A stretch of 64,000 nucleotides of DNA from Lachnospiraceae bacterium (GCA_015057555.1 SVEC01000010.1:32472-96471); one strand, 5' to 3'; shown: positions 44,844-53,547, counted from the first letter of the stretch. Numbers and translations: made by a program. The notes: a model not told the origin generated them from the letters alone.

Positions 44844-44876
44844 TTAAAGGTTATGCAGATTTCCTCCTATAATATT

Positions 44877-45707
44877 TTATATAGCGATAGATATATTTGT
44901 AACCTGAGGTCCAGTAACATAATCTTCTATAGAAAAGTCATCTAAAGTGAATTCATAAAAATCCTTAACATCAGGATTCATAATGAATTTTGGTGCAGGA
45001 TAAGTAGGTCTCTTTATCAATTCCTCAACTATAGGAATGTGTCTGTCATAAATGTGGGCATCCGCTATTACATGAACCAATTCACCCGGCTTTAATCCCG
45101 AAACCTGAGCCATCATGTGAACCAGTACTGCATATTGAACTACATTCCAATTATTAGCCGCCAATACATCCTGTGATCTTTGATTTAGAATAGCATTTAA
45201 TCTATCTCCTGTTACATTAAAAGTAACACTATACGCACAAGGATATAAGTTCATCTCTGACAAATCCTGATGCACATATATATTTGTCATAATTCTTCTG
45301 CTGTATGGATTGTTTTTAAGATCATATAGAACTCGGTCTACCTGATCCATCATACCTTCTTTGTATTTGTGTTTTACACCCAATTGGTAACCATAAGCCT
45401 TTCCTATGGACCCATTTTCATCAGCCCATGAATCCCATATATGACTTTTTAAATCATTAACATTATTAGATTTCTTTTGCCAAATCCAAAGTAGCTCATC
45501 GATAGCTGATTTTACATAAGTCTTCCTTAAAGTTATAGCAGGAAACTCCTCAGACAAATCATATCTACTTACTACTCCAAACCTTTTTAAAGTGTAAGCA
45601 TAGGTTCCATCTTCCCACTTTGGTCTAACCTTTTCACCCTCAGTACTAAAACCATTGCTAATTATATCCTGACACATAGCAATAAATTTTTCATCAGCCT
45701 TACTCAT
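44877..45707 (-). CDS. thyA: Thymidylate synthase
   Basis: ThyA-type enzyme of 276 residues. The nucleophile is Cys157 in YPCAYS; the phosphate-binding RSQDVLAANNWNVVQYAVL and the DAHIYDRHI block are intact. It methylates dUMP with methylene-tetrahydrofolate, giving dTMP and dihydrofolate. folA follows in the same direction. AAGGAG precedes the ATG. The 109-bp gap upstream is shared with the divergent XRE regulator promoter. Confidence 0.97.
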   Translation of the reverse strand: MSKADEKFIAMCQDIISNGFSTEGEKVRPKWEDGTYAYTLKRFGVVSRYDLSEEFPAITLRKTYVKSAIDELLWIWQKKSNNVNDLKSHIWDSWADENGSIGKAYGYQLGVKHKYKEGMMDQVDRVLYDLKNNPYSRRIMTNIYVHQDLSEMNLYPCAYSVTFNVTGDRLNAILNQRSQDVLAANNWNVVQYAVLVHMMAQVSGLKPGELVHVIADAHIYDRHIPIVEELIKRPTYPAPKFIMNPDVKDFYEFTLDDFSIEDYVTGPQVTNISIAI

Positions 45708-45744
45708 TTTTCCATCTCCTTGTAATTCTATAATTTTATTTGTA

Positions 45745-45773
45745 TTTACATTTTAACTAATATGTGTTAAAAT
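45745..45773 (+). promoter_or_regulatory. Promoter with overlapping inverted-repeat operator, XRE pair
   Basis: TTTACA (45745-45750), 17-bp spacer, TAAAAT (45768-45773). The inverted repeat ATTTTAAC (45750-45757) and GTTAAAAT (45766-45773) fills the space between the boxes and covers the -10, as expected of an autoregulatory operator. Confidence 0.65.
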
Positions 45774-45816
45774 CTTCTATGTTCAAATTTTCTTTTTCTA
45801 TAATCGGAGGTAATCT

Positions 45817-46176
45817 ATGAATCAAAAAGATTTCGGGCTCCGTCTTAAAGAACTACGCTTATCTCAAGCTCTAACCCAATCCCAGCTTTCAAAAATGATT
45901 GGTGTATCAAGACAAGCCTACGTCAACTACGAATCTGGTAGAACAATTCCACCAGCGCAAACTCTTTCCAAGCTATCTCAAATATTTGGCACTGACCTAA
46001 TGGAATTTCTATATGGGCACACAACCAGAACCTATACAGAAGGCCAACATTTAATGTCTGGGTCAAATAGAGAGGATTTGTTTTCTTTATTAGAACTATA
46101 TTCTAAGCTTTCTCCCCTATCAAAAAAAAGAATAATCAATCTCATTACATTGTTGGCGAAGGGAGGTGACACTTAA
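45817..46176 (+). CDS. XRE-family transcriptional regulator
   Basis: Protein of 119 residues with an N-terminal helix-turn-helix (LRLSQALTQSQLSKMIGVSRQAYVNYESGR split over about 13-42) and a helical C-terminal part (about 80-115) suited to dimerisation. CGGAGG precedes the ATG. The stop TAA overlaps the ATG of the next gene, so the two regulators are translated together. The promoter carries an inverted repeat that either may bind. Target genes are unknown; thyA lies divergently upstream. Confidence 0.9.
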   Translation: MNQKDFGLRLKELRLSQALTQSQLSKMIGVSRQAYVNYESGRTIPPAQTLSKLSQIFGTDLMEFLYGHTTRTYTEGQHLMSGSNREDLFSLLELYSKLSPLSKKRIINLITLLAKGGDT

Positions 46177-46565
46177 TGAAATCTCAAAGATTCGCAGCTC
46201 TGTTAAAACAAAAACGTACCACCCTTCATCTAAGTCAAAGTCAGGTGGCAAAACAATGTTTTATAGCAAAATCCTCTTATAATCATTTTGAGCGTGGAAT
46301 TCGTCTTCCTTCCCTGGAAACATTAATAAGACTTTGCAAGGTATTAAAAACCGATCCATCTGAATTTATATACGCAATCATTTCAGAAGAATCTAGTAAA
46401 GATATGTTAGTCCAGTCAGATATTCTAGAAGAAACCTCACCATTAGAATCAAGCTATAAACGAAAAATAGATAATTCCTTTAATATGCTTGATTTCTACC
46501 AACAAAAAGCAGTTATGGATATAATAGATTCTATCATATCCACAAATGCAAATAACATTAAATAG
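46176..46565 (+). CDS. Second XRE-family regulator
   Basis: Protein of 129 residues. Helix-turn-helix at about 8-45 (LHLSQSQVAKQCFIAKSSYNHFERG broken by the turn), followed by a Ser/Glu-rich linker and a helical tail ending MLDFYQQKAVMDIIDSII. It shares layout but little sequence with the first regulator; tandem arrangement suggests heterodimers or an old duplication. TAATG overlap at 46176 couples translation. The last 8 bp overlap the convergent SprA-like gene. Confidence 0.88.
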   Translation: MKSQRFAALLKQKRTTLHLSQSQVAKQCFIAKSSYNHFERGIRLPSLETLIRLCKVLKTDPSEFIYAIISEESSKDMLVQSDILEETSPLESSYKRKIDNSFNMLDFYQQKAVMDIIDSIISTNANNIK

Positions 46566-47025
46566 CCTTATCAATATTCATTCCTTTAAAAAAACTTCCC
46601 TCAATAAGCTTTCTTCCCTTTTCGTAAGGTGAACTTTCGGTGTATTTCATAGTTGTCTTTGTTACACCACCTGCCACATATCGCCTTCCACACTCTGGAC
46701 AGGTTGCCATCTTAAGAGATACTGTTGCACTAATAAGCTGTTTGTCTGGTTTATTACCTTCAGCAATGGCATTACTAACATGCTCCTGCTCATGTGAAAG
46801 CACCTTACCATAGGATTGCTCAGGACTTATGTGACCAGGCGCCTTAAATGAAACATCACTTTCATTAGAGCCATCTACATACATTCTATTCTCACAGGTT
46901 GCACATTCTGTAACGCCTTTTATCTTAGCAGAGCTGTCTACTGAATTATCCGTATTGGCAGGTGTAACTCTGTTGATATTACCAATAGGAATTGTATAGT
47001 TATTGCTCATTCCACCTATATACAT
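46558..47025 (-). CDS. SprA-related protein with HExxH motif and zinc-binding cysteines
   Basis: Protein of 155 residues. CATCENRMY (about 42) and CPECGRRYVAGG (about 115) form two CxxC knuckles. Between them, VLSHEQEHVSNA contains HEQEH, an HExxH metallopeptidase-like pair. The surroundings resemble the SprA-related family, where the same HEQ/H block precedes a Gly-Gly strand. Function of that family is not known. AGGAGG precedes the ATG at 7 nt. Convergent with the XRE pair, and followed upstream by queH. Confidence 0.7.
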   Translation of the reverse strand: MYIGGMSNNYTIPIGNINRVTPANTDNSVDSSAKIKGVTECATCENRMYVDGSNESDVSFKAPGHISPEQSYGKVLSHEQEHVSNAIAEGNKPDKQLISATVSLKMATCPECGRRYVAGGVTKTTMKYTESSPYEKGRKLIEGSFFKGMNIDKAI

Positions 47026-47081
47026 AAACAGCCCTCCTTTATATGCTTTTATTTAATTCGATTTTACAACAATTCTCAACT

Positions 47082-47678
47082 CTAAACAAGAGAATTGTTG
47101 TTTTTATTTTCTTTTTCACGTTTACTGTATATACACCCACAATAGTCTTGTCTATACAAATCATACTCCTTAGATAATTGTATAGATCTAGCATAACCGT
47201 TTTTCTTCTTAAAGTCACTGTACATATATGTAACACCGTACTTTTCTTCACATAATGCACCTATCTCATTAATCCAAGTTGCATTTTTATGTGGGCTTAT
47301 AGATAAGGTTGTAGTGAATATATCGTACCCATTATCTGAGGCATATTTCGCTGTAGCTTCCATTCTCATCTGATAACATTTATAGCATCTAGCGCTCCTT
47401 TCAGGGTATTCCTCCATACCCTTACTCATTAGGAAAAATGACTCTGCATCAAATCCACCATCAATAGCTATAACATCAATAGAAAATGGTGCCTCTTTTA
47501 TTAATCTAAGTAACTCCTCATATCTCTTTTTATATTCTAATTTTTCTGTAATATTAGGATTATAAAAAAATACGGTTATGTCGTATTCCTGATTAAGTAA
47601 TTCCAGTACATATGAGCTACAGGGAGCGCAGCATGCGTGTAATAATAGTTTTGATTTTTCCATAGCAGAATACTTCAT
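47082..47678 (-). CDS. queH: Epoxyqueuosine reductase QueH
   Basis: Protein of 198 residues of the DUF208 family. Conserved Cys motifs HACCAPCSS (about 13-20), RCYKCYQMR (about 98) and DYCGCIYS (about 182) supply the Fe-S and metal ligands. It performs the last step of queuosine synthesis, reducing epoxyqueuosine in tRNA, as the non-homologous alternative to QueG. The ATG at 47678 has AGGAG 9 nt upstream. No other queuosine genes are nearby. Confidence 0.93.
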   Translation of the reverse strand: MKYSAMEKSKLLLHACCAPCSSYVLELLNQEYDITVFFYNPNITEKLEYKKRYEELLRLIKEAPFSIDVIAIDGGFDAESFFLMSKGMEEYPERSARCYKCYQMRMEATAKYASDNGYDIFTTTLSISPHKNATWINEIGALCEEKYGVTYMYSDFKKKNGYARSIQLSKEYDLYRQDYCGCIYSKREKENKNNNSLV

Positions 47679-47808
47679 ATATAACATCTCCTAGCATTAA
47701 TAATTGACCAATAATATGATATTTTGATGTTTTTCTAATTTGTTTTGCAATTTACATAACTTATTATATAAAAAATACGATTTTTATGTCATATTTGATT
47801 ATTTTCAG

Positions 47809-47837
47809 TTGACTTTAACCTCGTAATCTAATATACT
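47809..47837 (+). promoter_or_regulatory. Strong promoter of the 77-residue protein gene
   Basis: TTGACT (47809-47814), 17-bp spacer, TATACT (47832-47837). It predicts a leader of about 85 nt. Confidence 0.8.
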
Positions 47838-47929
47838 ATACTTAAGTTATCACGTACGATTAATTATACTTGGTTGCCCATTTGTAATCAAGACAAATTA
47901 ATCAAAACTCAGTATAGGAGGTATTTGAA

Positions 47930-48163
47930 ATGACAGTAGATCAGGCTGTAAAAAAATACAAGATGGAACCACTTAACGTTTATACAGCAAAAGCTAAGGC
48001 TAAAGAGCTTAACGTTGACGAAGTTCTTTATATGAACGTTCAGAAGAATAAGTATGCTTATATAGTAAAGGATGGCCCAAGAGGTCATATGCTTTACACA
48101 GATGAGAAGAGTCTTTATACAAAGATGTACAAAGGTCTCAAGATGGAACCATTAGATCCATAA
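47930..48163 (+). CDS. Small orphan protein with repeated KMEPL motif
   Basis: Basic protein of 77 residues that I do not recognise. KMEPLNV near the N-terminus and KMEPLDP at the C-terminus repeat, suggesting an internal symmetry. The middle (LNVDEVLYMNVQKNKYAYIVKDG written over residues 27-49) predicts beta strands. It has AGGAGG 7 nt before the ATG, a strong promoter, a long leader and its own terminator, so it is a real, well-expressed single gene. No signal peptide or Cys. Confidence 0.75.
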   Translation: MTVDQAVKKYKMEPLNVYTAKAKAKELNVDEVLYMNVQKNKYAYIVKDGPRGHMLYTDEKSLYTKMYKGLKMEPLDP

Positions 48164-48176
48164 ATATGTACATAAC

Positions 48177-48205
48177 TAGCCAAGTTTCTAGCTTGGCTAT
48201 TTTTT
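48177..48205 (+). terminator. Intrinsic terminator after the 77-residue protein gene
   Basis: Perfect 8-bp stem, 48177-48184 with 48192-48199, then six T on the plus strand, 13 bp after the stop. Confidence 0.93.
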
Positions 48206-48206
48206 A

Positions 48207-48638
48207 TTAGCATTCTTCTATCTTATCCTTATTTCCTAATATGAATTTATCTATAATCCCGTAAAAGTATACACATGGCAAGCCAAGCAATGACCACAAC
48301 AAGGAATACAACAAACAAATTTGTCCCTTATAATTTAAATTTATATTCGAATAGTCCCACACCTCTAGTTTTAAGTATACATTTACTATAAATCCTGTAA
48401 TTAACTCTAGTACGGTAATAATCATTCCTGATATAAACATTATCATTAGCATTCTAATCATTAATTGATTCTCATTATTTAATAATTTATTACCAGCCTT
48501 ACCCACCAACAAGAAGCACACACCTCCTAGAAGGAACATCGAAATATGAGAGAAACCTCTAACAAATATTTCAAAATAAAAATACACAATCCCACCAGTT
48601 AATAATATCAAAAAGTCATAAATAATCTTCTTTTTCAT
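48207..48638 (-). CDS. ABC-transporter type IV (CmpB-like) membrane protein
   Basis: Protein of 143 residues with four membrane segments. The block VWDYSNINLNYKGQICLLYSLLWSL (positions about 93-117) is the signature of the putative ABC_trans_CmpB family, a group of small membrane proteins of Firmicutes without known function. No ATPase gene is adjacent, so a transport role is unsupported. AGGTGGAG precedes the ATG. Confidence 0.75.
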   Translation of the reverse strand: MKKKIIYDFLILLTGGIVYFYFEIFVRGFSHISMFLLGGVCFLLVGKAGNKLLNNENQLMIRMLMIMFISGMIITVLELITGFIVNVYLKLEVWDYSNINLNYKGQICLLYSLLWSLLGLPCVYFYGIIDKFILGNKDKIEEC

Positions 48639-48707
48639 TTTATCTCCACCTTTGTTTTGTTAATATATAGTTTCTTATTTTACACAGAAAATATACAAAC
48701 ACAAAGC

Positions 48708-48739
48708 AAAAACCTTCCACATTATATGTGAAAGGTTTT
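48708..48739 (-). terminator. Intrinsic terminator after the DUF6106-like gene
   Basis: Stem 48709-48722 with 48726-48739 (13 pairs, one mismatch), then five T on the minus strand. Confidence 0.88.
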
Positions 48740-48758
48740 ATATTAATATATCTAGGAA

Positions 48759-49271
48759 TTAACACCTGTTATATTTATTTTTGTAGTAGGTTTCAACATA
48801 TTCCTTAGTCTTGTCATTAAGTTCAAGCCCAACAGCTAATGTCTTGCCCATATTATTAACAATAAATACATGCCAATCATTCTGTTTACTTTTATCTCCC
48901 GAAGTAAAATCCTTTATGACAAGATTCGGATGAGCTTGCTGTTCATTATCAAATTCTTGGGAATTATAAGAAATAACCTTCTGAACATCTCCACCTTTTA
49001 GTGAAAAGATTTCTTTTCTGTTTTGCTTATTTGTTATCCTTGCAATATCACAGTCACAATTCACAAAAACATACTCATATTCCTGACTCTGTTGATTCTT
49101 GGCAACATATATAAGAAATCCACCAACTGCAGTTACTATAGCACCTAAACCCATATTCCAAAATATCATTATGGATACGCCAAACACAGTGAGTAGCACT
49201 GATGCCAAAAATAACAGTCTCTGCTTTATATCCGGTTTTTTCTCAATTATTTGTTCAATATAGTTATCCAT
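48759..49271 (-). CDS. DUF6106-like two-helix membrane protein
   Basis: Protein of 170 residues. A short cytoplasmic N-terminus (DNYIEQIIEKKPDIKQR, 2-18), two close membrane helices (20-60), then a soluble domain of beta strands with CDCD and no catalytic motif. The layout is that of the DUF6106 group of Lachnospiraceae; identification is from pattern memory. It follows the nfnB gene by 15 bp and may be cotranscribed with it. Confidence 0.6.
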   Translation of the reverse strand: MDNYIEQIIEKKPDIKQRLLFLASVLLTVFGVSIMIFWNMGLGAIVTAVGGFLIYVAKNQQSQEYEYVFVNCDCDIARITNKQNRKEIFSLKGGDVQKVISYNSQEFDNEQQAHPNLVIKDFTSGDKSKQNDWHVFIVNNMGKTLAVGLELNDKTKEYVETYYKNKYNRC

Positions 49272-49286
49272 AGAAAACCTCTATCA

Positions 49287-50675
49287 TTACATATCCTTAA
49301 GTGACTCATCGATTGCTTTAGCAGCCTTCTTACCAGCACCCATAGCAAGAATAACTGTAGCTGCACCAGTTACAACATCTCCACCTGCATATACATTCTT
49401 ACGAGTAGTCTCGTTTGTCTCTTCCTCGACAATGATTCCTCCCCACTTCTGAGTTTCAAGTCCCTCAGTAGTCTGACGAATAAGTGGATTTGGTGACTGT
49501 CCGATTGCAATAACAACTGTTTCAACATCAATGATGTTATTTGAACCCTCGATTGGCTCAGGTCTTCTTCTTCCTGACGCATCAGGCTCACCTAACTTCT
49601 GCTCTACAACCTCAATACCCTTAACCCAGCCATCTTCTCCGTGGATTGCTACAGGATTATTGAGAAGCTTGAAGATTACGCCCTCTTCCTTAGCATGCTC
49701 AACCTCTTCTGCTCTTGCAGGAACCTCTTCAGCACCTCTTCTATATACAATGTATACCTCTTCAGCGCCAAGTCTCTTAGCAGTTCTGGCAGCATCCATA
49801 GCAACGTTACCAGCACCAACAACTGCAACCCTTTTACCAACCTTTACAGGTGTTGGAACAGCATCCTTCTTGTATCCCTTCATAAGATTAACTCTTGTAA
49901 GGAACTCATTTGCAGAGTAAACACCAAGCAAGTTCTCACCAGGAATTCTAAGGAAATTAGGAAGACCTGCTCCTGTTCCAAGGAAGATTGCATCAAAGCC
50001 TCTTTCAAATAAATCATCTACAGTAAGTGAACGACCGATAACTACATTTGTCTCAATCTTAACACCCATATCTGTAACATTCTCTAATTCCTTAGCAACA
50101 AGTGACTTTGGAAGTCTAAATTCTGGAATACCATAGCTTAATACTCCACCAGCCTTATGTAATGCCTCGAAAATAGTTACCTCATAGCCCTTCTTAGCAA
50201 GTTCTCCTGCACAGGTAATACCTGCAGGGCCTGAACCTACTACAGCTACCTTCTTACCATTCTTTTCAATATTCAAATCAGCCTTTTTACCATTCTGCAT
50301 ATGATAATCAGCTACAAATCTCTCAAGACGTCCGATAGAAACAGACTCTCCCTTGATACCTCTAATACACTTACCCTCACACTGATTCTCCTGCGGACAT
50401 ACTCTACCACAGATTGCAGGAAGTGCATTCTCGCTAGTAATAATCTCGTATGCTGCTTCAAAATCACCAGCTGCAACCTTCTCTATAAAGCCAGGAATTG
50501 GTACATTAACCGGACAACCTGTCATACAAGGCTTATTCTTACAGTTAATACATCTAGATGCTTCCTCCATTGCCATCTCAGCTGTATAGCCGGTAGCAAC
50601 CTCATCAAAGTTTTTATTTCTAATATCAGGATCCTGCTGTGGCATAGGAACCTTAGTTGGACTCATATTTGCCAT
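49287..50675 (-). CDS. nfnB: NfnB / glutamate synthase small-subunit-type oxidoreductase
   Basis: Protein of 462 residues. The N-terminal Fe-S domain has CINCKNKPCMTGCPV and CGRVCPQENQCEGKC motifs for two 4Fe-4S clusters. Two Rossmann domains follow, for FAD (VVGSGPAGITCAG) and NADPH (VVGAGNVAMDAARTA), ending in VYAGGDVVTGAATVILAMG. Annotated as GltA or GltD in many genomes. Because its partner is an NfnA-like subunit and no glutamate synthase large subunit is present, I read the pair as the bifurcating NADH-dependent reduced ferredoxin:NADP oxidoreductase. The ATG at 50675 has GGAGAG ahead. Confidence 0.85.
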   Translation of the reverse strand: MANMSPTKVPMPQQDPDIRNKNFDEVATGYTAEMAMEEASRCINCKNKPCMTGCPVNVPIPGFIEKVAAGDFEAAYEIITSENALPAICGRVCPQENQCEGKCIRGIKGESVSIGRLERFVADYHMQNGKKADLNIEKNGKKVAVVGSGPAGITCAGELAKKGYEVTIFEALHKAGGVLSYGIPEFRLPKSLVAKELENVTDMGVKIETNVVIGRSLTVDDLFERGFDAIFLGTGAGLPNFLRIPGENLLGVYSANEFLTRVNLMKGYKKDAVPTPVKVGKRVAVVGAGNVAMDAARTAKRLGAEEVYIVYRRGAEEVPARAEEVEHAKEEGVIFKLLNNPVAIHGEDGWVKGIEVVEQKLGEPDASGRRRPEPIEGSNNIIDVETVVIAIGQSPNPLIRQTTEGLETQKWGGIIVEEETNETTRKNVYAGGDVVTGAATVILAMGAGKKAAKAIDESLKDM

Positions 50676-50726
50676 AATATTTTCTCTCCTATATCTCAAA
50701 TAATATTTATCTTAAATATTTACAGC

Positions 50727-51557
50727 CTATGCATTTTCTGCAGCGTGCTTCATTCTACATGCATGCTCCTCTTCCTTATAGAATGTCTGTCTCTTCATAC
50801 ACTCATCAAAGTCAACAAGGAATCCATCAAAGTCAGGACCATCTACACAAGCAAACTTAGTCTCTCCTCCAACAGTAACACGACAACCACCGCACATTCC
50901 AGTACCATCAATCATAATAGGATTAAGTGATACTGTAGTGTGAAGATCAGCAGGCTTAGTAGTTGCCACAACAAACTTCATCATTACAAGTGGACCAATA
51001 GCGATTGCATGATCATATTTCTCACCTGCATCAAGGAGCTCCTGAATCTTCTTAGTTACAAGACCCTGCTCCCCTAAAGAGCCATCATCTGTCATAATAT
51101 ATACATTCTTACAGAACTTAGCAAACTTCTCAGCAAGGATAACAAACTCTGCTGAACGTCCACCGATAATAACATCACACTCTACACCCATCTCAGAAAG
51201 TTTCTTAAGCTGTGGATAAAGTGGAGCTGAACCAACGCCACCAGCTATACCAAGTACTCTCTTCCACTGTCCAAAAGGAGCAGGCTGACCAAGTGGTCCA
51301 ACGAAATCATCAAAGCTGTCACCCTCTTCAAGCTTAGCATACTGTTCTGTAGAGTATCCAACGATTTGGAAAATAATAGTTACCGAATTCTTTTCTCTGT
51401 CAAAATCAGCAATTGTAAGTGGTATTCTTTCTCCGTCCTCACCAAGTCTTACAATTACGAACTGTCCTGCCTCACAACGAGCAGCCACATAAGGAGCCTC
51501 AATCTCCATCATGACAACAGCCTGATTCATAACTTCCTTCTTTAAAATCTTATACAT
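50727..51557 (-). CDS. nfnA: NfnA / sulfide-dehydrogenase-type FAD-NAD binding subunit
   Basis: Protein of 276 residues of the ferredoxin-NADP reductase/PyrK type. The FAD segment is RIPLTIADFD, the NAD segment GIAGGVGSAPLYPQLK, and the 2Fe-2S ligands are in MCGGCRVTVGGETKFACVDGPDF (positions about 221-243). NfnA accepts electrons from NADH and works with NfnB, encoded 51 bp downstream. The ATG at 51557 is preceded by GGGAG. A promoter lies 70 bp upstream. Confidence 0.87.
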   Translation of the reverse strand: MYKILKKEVMNQAVVMMEIEAPYVAARCEAGQFVIVRLGEDGERIPLTIADFDREKNSVTIIFQIVGYSTEQYAKLEEGDSFDDFVGPLGQPAPFGQWKRVLGIAGGVGSAPLYPQLKKLSEMGVECDVIIGGRSAEFVILAEKFAKFCKNVYIMTDDGSLGEQGLVTKKIQELLDAGEKYDHAIAIGPLVMMKFVVATTKPADLHTTVSLNPIMIDGTGMCGGCRVTVGGETKFACVDGPDFDGFLVDFDECMKRQTFYKEEEHACRMKHAAENA

Positions 51558-51624
51558 GAGTCTTTCTCCCATCTTTATATTTTTGGCTTTATATAATGCC
51601 TTTTTGCTTGTAGCAAATCGACTA

Positions 51625-51654
51625 ATTATATCACATTAAAACTTTGTTTTACAA
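51625..51654 (-). promoter_or_regulatory. Candidate promoter of nfnAB
   Basis: Minus strand TTGTAA (51654-51649), 18-bp spacer, TATAAT (51630-51625); leader of about 60 nt. Confidence 0.65.
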
Positions 51655-51670
51655 CGATTAATATTGTGTT

Positions 51671-52702
51671 TTATACAATTTCATCTATAAATGTATTATC
51701 TCTCATAATCTGTAGATACTTTTCTTCTTCATTATTAAGTATACACACCATTATGCCCTTACCATCTGTAACATCAAGCTCTATGCCTTCTAAAATGTGT
51801 TCATAGCCATCTACATCTCCATCTGCCACGGTTATTATACATCTAGAACAGGATAATTCCGTAGCCAGCTTCAATACACTAAGCATAAGGGCCATAGCAT
51901 TTTCCTCAAAGGCTTCAAAGCGTTCTACATACATAGTGTCATCATCAATTCCATAGGAAAATACACCTACTATGTCTCTATCCTCTGCTTCATCCTCATT
52001 CTCTGACATCATATGCTCTCTAACTACACATATATCGCCCATTTGGCAATTATGCTCCTTTATGGCATTAGTCAGATATTCTCCACTTCGTTTACAAAAT
52101 ACCTTATGCTTTTCATTCAGCTTTTCATTAATAATATTTGCTACATCCTCTAAGCTATCTAAGGCAAAATCTGTAATATGTTCCGTACAAAGCATAAGTG
52201 AAGCATAGCAATCAGATATATCTCGTTCAAACTCCTCAGGCTCTATAATGGTAAAATCCAGCGTCTTAGTATTATACACCTTCTTAAAGCCCAGATTATT
52301 GTAATAATCCTCTAAGGCAGGCATTAAAAATACAAACTCAACACCTTCCTTTGCTACATCCTCTAAGGCTTTCTTCATCATAGCCTTCATATTGCCCTGC
52401 TCTCTCATAGATAATGCAACAGATACCCCAACCACATAATATGATTTTTTTATCTGTCCATCAACATATACATCATAGGGATTTAGATGTAGCATACCTA
52501 TTAGCTTATCATCTGCATAGGCAGATAAAATCTTATTAGTATTGCATACATTATCAAAATAATAATCTACAAACTCTTCAGGGTCATCAAAAGCTTCTTC
52601 CCAAAGCTCTCTTAACAACTCTTTATTCTTATCATAGGTATAGATTATTTTACCCGTGTACTCTTCTATCTGTTTCCCACTTTCTTCCATCTTTTTTATC
52701 AA
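51671..52702 (-). CDS. GNAT-family N-acetyltransferase (Eis-like layout)
   Basis: Protein of about 340 residues. The first 155 residues are a GNAT domain: SAYADDKLIGMLHL, then VVGVSVALSMREQGNMKAMMKKALEDV carrying the acetyl-CoA loop (RxxGxM), then FLMPALEDYYNNLGF. A second, divergent domain fills the rest, as in Eis-type tandem acetyltransferases. The acceptor is unknown. The frame begins at a TTG touching the ispF stop codon; AAGGAG is only 3 nt from it and 15 nt from the ATG at 52690, so the start is open. Cotranscribed with ispF. Confidence 0.8.
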   Translation of the reverse strand: MIKKMEESGKQIEEYTGKIIYTYDKNKELLRELWEEAFDDPEEFVDYYFDNVCNTNKILSAYADDKLIGMLHLNPYDVYVDGQIKKSYYVVGVSVALSMREQGNMKAMMKKALEDVAKEGVEFVFLMPALEDYYNNLGFKKVYNTKTLDFTIIEPEEFERDISDCYASLMLCTEHITDFALDSLEDVANIINEKLNEKHKVFCKRSGEYLTNAIKEHNCQMGDICVVREHMMSENEDEAEDRDIVGVFSYGIDDDTMYVERFEAFEENAMALMLSVLKLATELSCSRCIITVADGDVDGYEHILEGIELDVTDGKGIMVCILNNEEEKYLQIMRDNTFIDEIV

Positions 52703-53269
52703 TTACTCCTTTTCATTTACAACACTGCAGCCCTTACAGCCTGCACATTTACCAGTTGCTTCATCTATATTGTAACTAGCTCTATAATCAAAATTATTTA
52801 CTGTTTCTAACAAGCAAATGGACTGGGAGCTAATACCTAAGCCCTCACCAGTAAAGCCTAAGCCTTCTTCAGTGGTAGCCTTTATATTTATCTGATTAAT
52901 ATCTACCTTAAGAGCCCTGGCTATATTTTTTCTCATCCCCTCAATATGAGGTGCCATCTTAGGCCTTTGGGCTATTATAGTAGCATCAATATTACCTATC
53001 AGCATATTTTCCTTATCTACAAGCTCTGCAACCTTTTTCAAAAGCTTTAGGCTATCTGCTCCCCTAAAGACCTCATCTGTATCCGGAAAATGTTTACCGA
53101 TATCGCCAAGACCTGCCGCACCAAGTATCGAATCCATAATAGCATGGGTTAAAACATCTGCATCTGAATGCCCTAGTAAGCCTTTTTCATAGGGAATATT
53201 TACACCACCTATAATTAGGTCTCTTCCCTCCACCAGTTTATGAACATCATATCCCATTCCAATTCTCAT
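52703..53269 (-). CDS. ispF: 2-C-methyl-D-erythritol 2,4-cyclodiphosphate synthase with Cys-rich tail
   Basis: Protein of 188 residues. Metal ligands Asp8, His10 and His42 are present, with [11 protein letters not shown] and the [16 protein letters not shown] segment. It forms the cyclic diphosphate in the non-mevalonate isoprenoid pathway as a trimer. Usual length is about 157 residues; here about 30 extra residues end in [12 protein letters not shown], a CxGCxGC motif that could bind metal or a cluster. The ATG at 53269 has AAAGGAG 6 nt upstream, and the longer frame to 53296 is not needed. Confidence 0.94.
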   Translation of the reverse strand: MRIGMGYDVHKLVEGRDLIIGGVNIPYEKGLLGHSDADVLTHAIMDSILGAAGLGDIGKHFPDTDEVFRGADSLKLLKKVAELVDKENMLIGNIDATIIAQRPKMAPHIEGMRKNIARALKVDINQINIKATTEEGLGFTGEGLGISSQSICLLETVNNFDYRASYNIDEATGKCAGCKGCSVVNEKE

Positions 53270-53473
53270 AATCTTCTCCTTTGCCATAAAGTTCATAGTG
53301 TGAACTTTAGCAACTAAACAAATATGTTATACATTTAATCATAAACATTTCACAACTCTTTTGCAAAAATATAGCATTTAAGCCACACATCCCTTACTCT
53401 ATCACATTTACTTATTTTTGTGAAGATAAGATTCTTACTATAAATAGTTTTTTTATTCGTAGGAAAATTTTTG

Positions 53474-53502
53474 TTTACTGTTTTGAAAATTCATTGTAGA
53501 AT
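53474..53502 (+). promoter_or_regulatory. Candidate promoter of the Gly/Ser/His-rich protein gene
   Basis: TTTACT (53474-53479), 17-bp spacer, TAGAAT (53497-53502), followed by a leader of about 40 nt and AAGGAGG. Confidence 0.55.
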
Positions 53503-53547
53503 ATAAATATGAAAAACATAAATTTTATATAACAAGGAGGATAAATT

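Noticed and set aside
49287..50675. Glutamate synthase small subunit as the main reading of this gene
   Set aside because: No large subunit lies nearby and the partner is of NfnA type, so NfnB fits better, though the families are close.
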